The notes beneath the pieces were generated by a model. It was not told the origin of the DNA. It saw only the letters and a program-made list of their open reading frames with translations, and made no database searches. The position numbers and the translations under genes were made by a program. A DNA stretch of 64,000 nt from Sva-07 sp963828415. GTDB taxonomy: Bacteria > Actinomycetota > Acidimicrobiia > Acidimicrobiales > Ilumatobacteraceae. Below, piece after piece: positions 61,869 through 64,000 of the stretch. Numbering within the stretch: the first letter of the stretch is position 1; each line of letters begins with the position of its first letter. The stretch covers positions 585,384 to 649,383 of the forward strand of contig CAWHEI010000009.1 in NCBI GenBank assembly GCA_963828415.1, in the 5' to 3' direction.

Positions 61869-62513
61869 GTGACGCGACCGCTGATCGCGGTGCTCGACTA
61901 CGGCATCGGCAACCTCCACTCGGCGCAGAAGTCGCTCGAACGCGAGGGTGCCGATGCCCGCCTAGCCGCCGACCCGGGGTTGATCGCCGAGGCCGACGGT
62001 GTCGTGCTGCCCGGCATCGGCGCGTTCGGGGCGTGCATGGACACGTTGCGCGCAGCGGGGTTGGAAGACCCGACGCACGACGCCGTCGGCTCCGGCCGCC
62101 CGTTCCTGGGCATCTGCGTCGGGATGCAGATGCTGTTCACCAAGTCGCAGGAGAACGAGCACGCCGCCGGGCTCGACGTCATCCCCGGCACGGTCACGTG
62201 GATTCCGTCCGGCCCGAAGATCCCCCAAATGAAGATCCCGCAGATGCAGTGGAACCGACTCGACATCGTCGATCCGGCCGAGCCGATCCTCCGCGACCTC
62301 GGCGACGAGCCGTACGTGTACTTCGTCCACTCGTTGCACGGCGTGCCCGACGACCCGGCCGTCGTCGCCGCGACGGTCCAGTACGGCACGACGCTCAATG
62401 CAGCGTTCCGGCTCGACAACGTGTTCGCCGTCCAGTTCCACCCCGAGAAGTCGAGCCGACCGAGGCGTTCGGCTCCTGCGCAACTTCGTCGAGGAGTGCT
62501 TGCGCGCCGATGA
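61869..62513 (+). CDS. hisH: Imidazole glycerol phosphate synthase, glutamine amidotransferase subunit (C-terminal frameshift)
   Basis: 214 aa in one frame. PLIAVLDYGIGNLHSAQKSLEREG, GVVLPGIGAFGACMDTLR, the nucleophile loop PFLGICVGMQMLF (catalytic Cys), PYVYFVHSLHG and VFAVQFHPEKSS (catalytic His and Glu). After FHPEKSS the conserved end VRLLRNFVEECLRA lies in another frame, so an indel near 62455 alters the last 20 residues. HisH supplies ammonia to HisF. GTG 61869 start; the stop overlaps hisA (ATGA). Confidence 0.93.
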   Translation: MTRPLIAVLDYGIGNLHSAQKSLEREGADARLAADPGLIAEADGVVLPGIGAFGACMDTLRAAGLEDPTHDAVGSGRPFLGICVGMQMLFTKSQENEHAAGLDVIPGTVTWIPSGPKIPQMKIPQMQWNRLDIVDPAEPILRDLGDEPYVYFVHSLHGVPDDPAVVAATVQYGTTLNAAFRLDNVFAVQFHPEKSSRPRRSAPAQLRRGVLARR

Positions 62514-63238
62514 TCGACCTGTATCCGGCCATCGACCTGCTCGGCGGTCGTGTCGTGCGTCTGCGACAGGGCAGCTACGCCGACGAAACCGTCTACGGCG
62601 ACGATCCGGTCGCGGTCGCGGCCCGCGACTTCGCGGCGTCAGGCGCCCGCTGGATCCATGTCGTCGATCTCGACGCCGCCCGGTCGGGTGATGCGGTCAA
62701 TCGGCCGGTGGTGGCGGCGATCGCAGCGGCGCTCGCGGGCGTGGCCAAGGTGCAGACCGGGGGAGGGGTGCGCTCGGTCGACGATGCACGCGAACTCGCC
62801 GACGCCGGAGTCGCCCACGTCGTGATGGGTTCGGCGGCCGTCAGCAATCCGGCGCTGGTCGAGGCGGCATCCGAACTCGTCGCCGTGGCCGTCGGGCTCG
62901 ACCACCACGACGGCGACGTCGCGGTCCACGGCTGGACCGAGGGAAGCGGTCTTGCGCTCGATGATGCCTACGCGCTGTTTCCCACCACGGACGTGTTCGT
63001 GATCACCGACATCGGGCGCAACGGGATGCTCGTCGGTCCCGACATCGACGGCCTCTCGCGTTCGGCCGAACTCGCCGGCGCCCCGGTGATCGCCAGCGGC
63101 GGGGTGTCGAGCCTCGACGATGTCGTAGCCCTGATGCGGATCGCGAACCTCGGTGGCGTCATCACCGGCAAGGCGCTGTACGAGGGCCGCTTCACGGTCG
63201 GCGAAGCGCTCGATGCGTTGAGCCAGGTGCAGTCGTGA
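62510..63238 (+). CDS. hisA: Phosphoribosyl isomerase (ProFAR isomerase)
   Basis: 242 aa TIM barrel, intact. IDLYPAIDLLGGRVVRLRQGSYADETVYGDDPVAVA (catalytic Asp), HVVDLDAARSGDAVNRPVVAAIAAAL, VQTGGGVRSVDDARELADAGVAHVVMGSAAV, VFVITDIGRNGMLVGPDIDGL (second catalytic Asp) and VIASGGVSSLDDVVALMRIANLGGVITGKALYEGRF. In actinobacteria this enzyme (PriA) may also isomerise PRA in tryptophan synthesis; that dual role is not decided here. It overlaps hisF by 4 bp. Confidence 0.95.
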   Translation: MIDLYPAIDLLGGRVVRLRQGSYADETVYGDDPVAVAARDFAASGARWIHVVDLDAARSGDAVNRPVVAAIAAALAGVAKVQTGGGVRSVDDARELADAGVAHVVMGSAAVSNPALVEAASELVAVAVGLDHHDGDVAVHGWTEGSGLALDDAYALFPTTDVFVITDIGRNGMLVGPDIDGLSRSAELAGAPVIASGGVSSLDDVVALMRIANLGGVITGKALYEGRFTVGEALDALSQVQS

Positions 63239-63997
63239 AGGTCGCCCGTGTGATCCCGTGTCTCGACGTGACGACGGTCGCGTGGTCAAGGGCACGAACT
63301 TCGTCGATCTCCGTGACGCCGGTGATCCGGTCGAGCTCGCCACGCGTTACGACCTCGGGGGTGCCGACAAGTTCGTCTTCCTGGACATCACCGCGTCGCG
63401 TGACGATCGCGACACCATCGTCGACCTGGTTCGCCGTATCGCCGACGACGTCTTCATCCCGTTCACGGTCGGTGGCGGGATCCGCTCGGTCGAGGACGCC
63501 CAGGCCGCTGCTCGCGCCGGCGCCGACAAGGTCGCGGTCAACCCGCCGCGGTCGAGCCGCCCCGAACTGATCAGCGAGATCGCCGACCGACTTCGGTTCT
63601 CAGTGCGTGGTCATGCGCGATCGACGCAAACAGCGCGCTCGGAGGTGACCGTGAGGCGGGAGGTGTACCTCCACGGCGGCCGCACGCCGACGGGTCGGGA
63701 TGCGGTCGACTGGGCGATCGAAGCCATGCGGCGTGGTGCCGGTGAGGTCCTGCTCACCCGATGGATCGTGACGGCACCCACGATCGGATTCGATCTCGAT
63801 CTCACCGCAGCGAGTCGTCGATGCGGTCACTGCAGTACCGGTGATCGCATCAGGCGGTGGCGTGAGGCTCGATCGACCACCTGGTCGAGGCGATGGCGGT
63901 CGGCCGTGCCGACGCCGTGCTCGCGCCTCGATCTTCCACTTCCACAGCACACCGTCGCCGACGCCAAAGCGCGGGCTTCCACGTCCGCCCCGTCTGA
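63235..63997 (+). pseudogene. hisF: Imidazole glycerol phosphate synthase cyclase subunit, frameshifted
   Basis: GTG 63235: KVARVIPCLDV, then after a shift GRVVKGTNFVDLRDAGDPVELATRYDLGGADKFVFLDITASRDDRDTIVDLVRRIADDVFIPFTVGGGIRSVEDAQAAARAGADKVAVN, matching the HisF barrel. Later pieces (EVYLHGGRTPTGRDAVDWAIEAMRRGAGEVLLT, then further shifts) lead to a TGA at 63995. Total 763 bp fits the usual 253 aa. HisF closes the imidazole ring and releases AICAR. Several single-base indels. Confidence 0.9.
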
Positions 63998-64000
63998 TTA

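Overview
The window reads as a chromosome segment of a high-GC actinobacterium, probably from the Acidimicrobiia (Ilumatobacter-like). The reasons are a mycothiol synthase (mshD), actinobacterial-type DUF3499 and SRPBCC proteins, an F420-type luciferase-like oxidoreductase, acyl-CoA carboxylases, P450, many GTG starts and apparently leaderless transcripts. Genus-level placement is inference.

Layout. 1-4.3 kb: surface polysaccharide genes (GT4 glycosyltransferase cut by the window edge, sulfotransferase, initiating sugar-phosphate transferase, WecG/TagA transferase, sugar-nucleotide epimerase). 4.3-7.5 kb: ClC chloride channel/antiporter and an unusual biotin-carrier/carboxyltransferase fusion. 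7.5-9.3 kb: lipoprotein and metallo-beta-lactamase hydrolase. 9.3-16.3 kb: a lipid-type cluster (PlsC-like acyltransferase, LarA-like DUF2088 protein, zinc alcohol dehydrogenase, fatty acyl-CoA reductase fused to a HAD domain) facing a TetR regulator across a 14-bp palindromic operator. 16.4-18.8 kb: ddl and murF (one frameshift). 18.9-22.3 kb: MFS exporter, epoxide hydrolase, TIGR03084 protein. 22.4-27.9 kb: an acyl-CoA carboxylase beta / alpha / AtuA operon for branched or acyclic-terpenoid-type acyl-CoA breakdown. 28-42.5 kb: housekeeping and catabolic genes (quinone reductase, Nudix, Ski2-like helicase, kinase-like protein, DUF2071, DUF971, GT-C membrane protein, class V aminotransferase, F420-type oxidoreductase, ArfB, P450, alanine dehydrogenase, hydroxyacid dehydrogenase, J-domain protein).

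42.6-51.6 kb is an integrated mobilizable element. It sits in a tRNA-Val(CAC) gene, is bounded by perfect 43-bp direct repeats (attL/attR), and has identical 25-bp integrase-arm-like repeats inside both ends. It carries a tyrosine integrase, two small DNA-binding proteins, a 5 x 10-bp tandem array, a MobF relaxase/helicase (split by frameshifts), three toxin-antitoxin-like pairs, small zinc-finger proteins and a UPF0158 protein. I see no coupling protein, secretion genes or replication initiator, so it looks like an integrative mobilizable element that needs a helper.

51.65-64 kb: a small membrane protein, DUF3499, SRPBCC, M23 peptidase, phosphotransferase plus DUF6285, rlmN, M3 peptidase, mshD and a hisC-hisB-hisH-hisA-hisF operon. 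From about 53.4 kb onward almost every gene carries single-base frameshifts while conserved protein sequence continues in another frame. Many unrelated essential genes are hit, so low consensus quality near a contig end is the likeliest cause rather than true gene decay.

Several families of palindromic or tandem repeats lie between genes. One 29-bp palindrome family occurs twice between tetR and ddl and once in frame inside the AtuA coding sequence.
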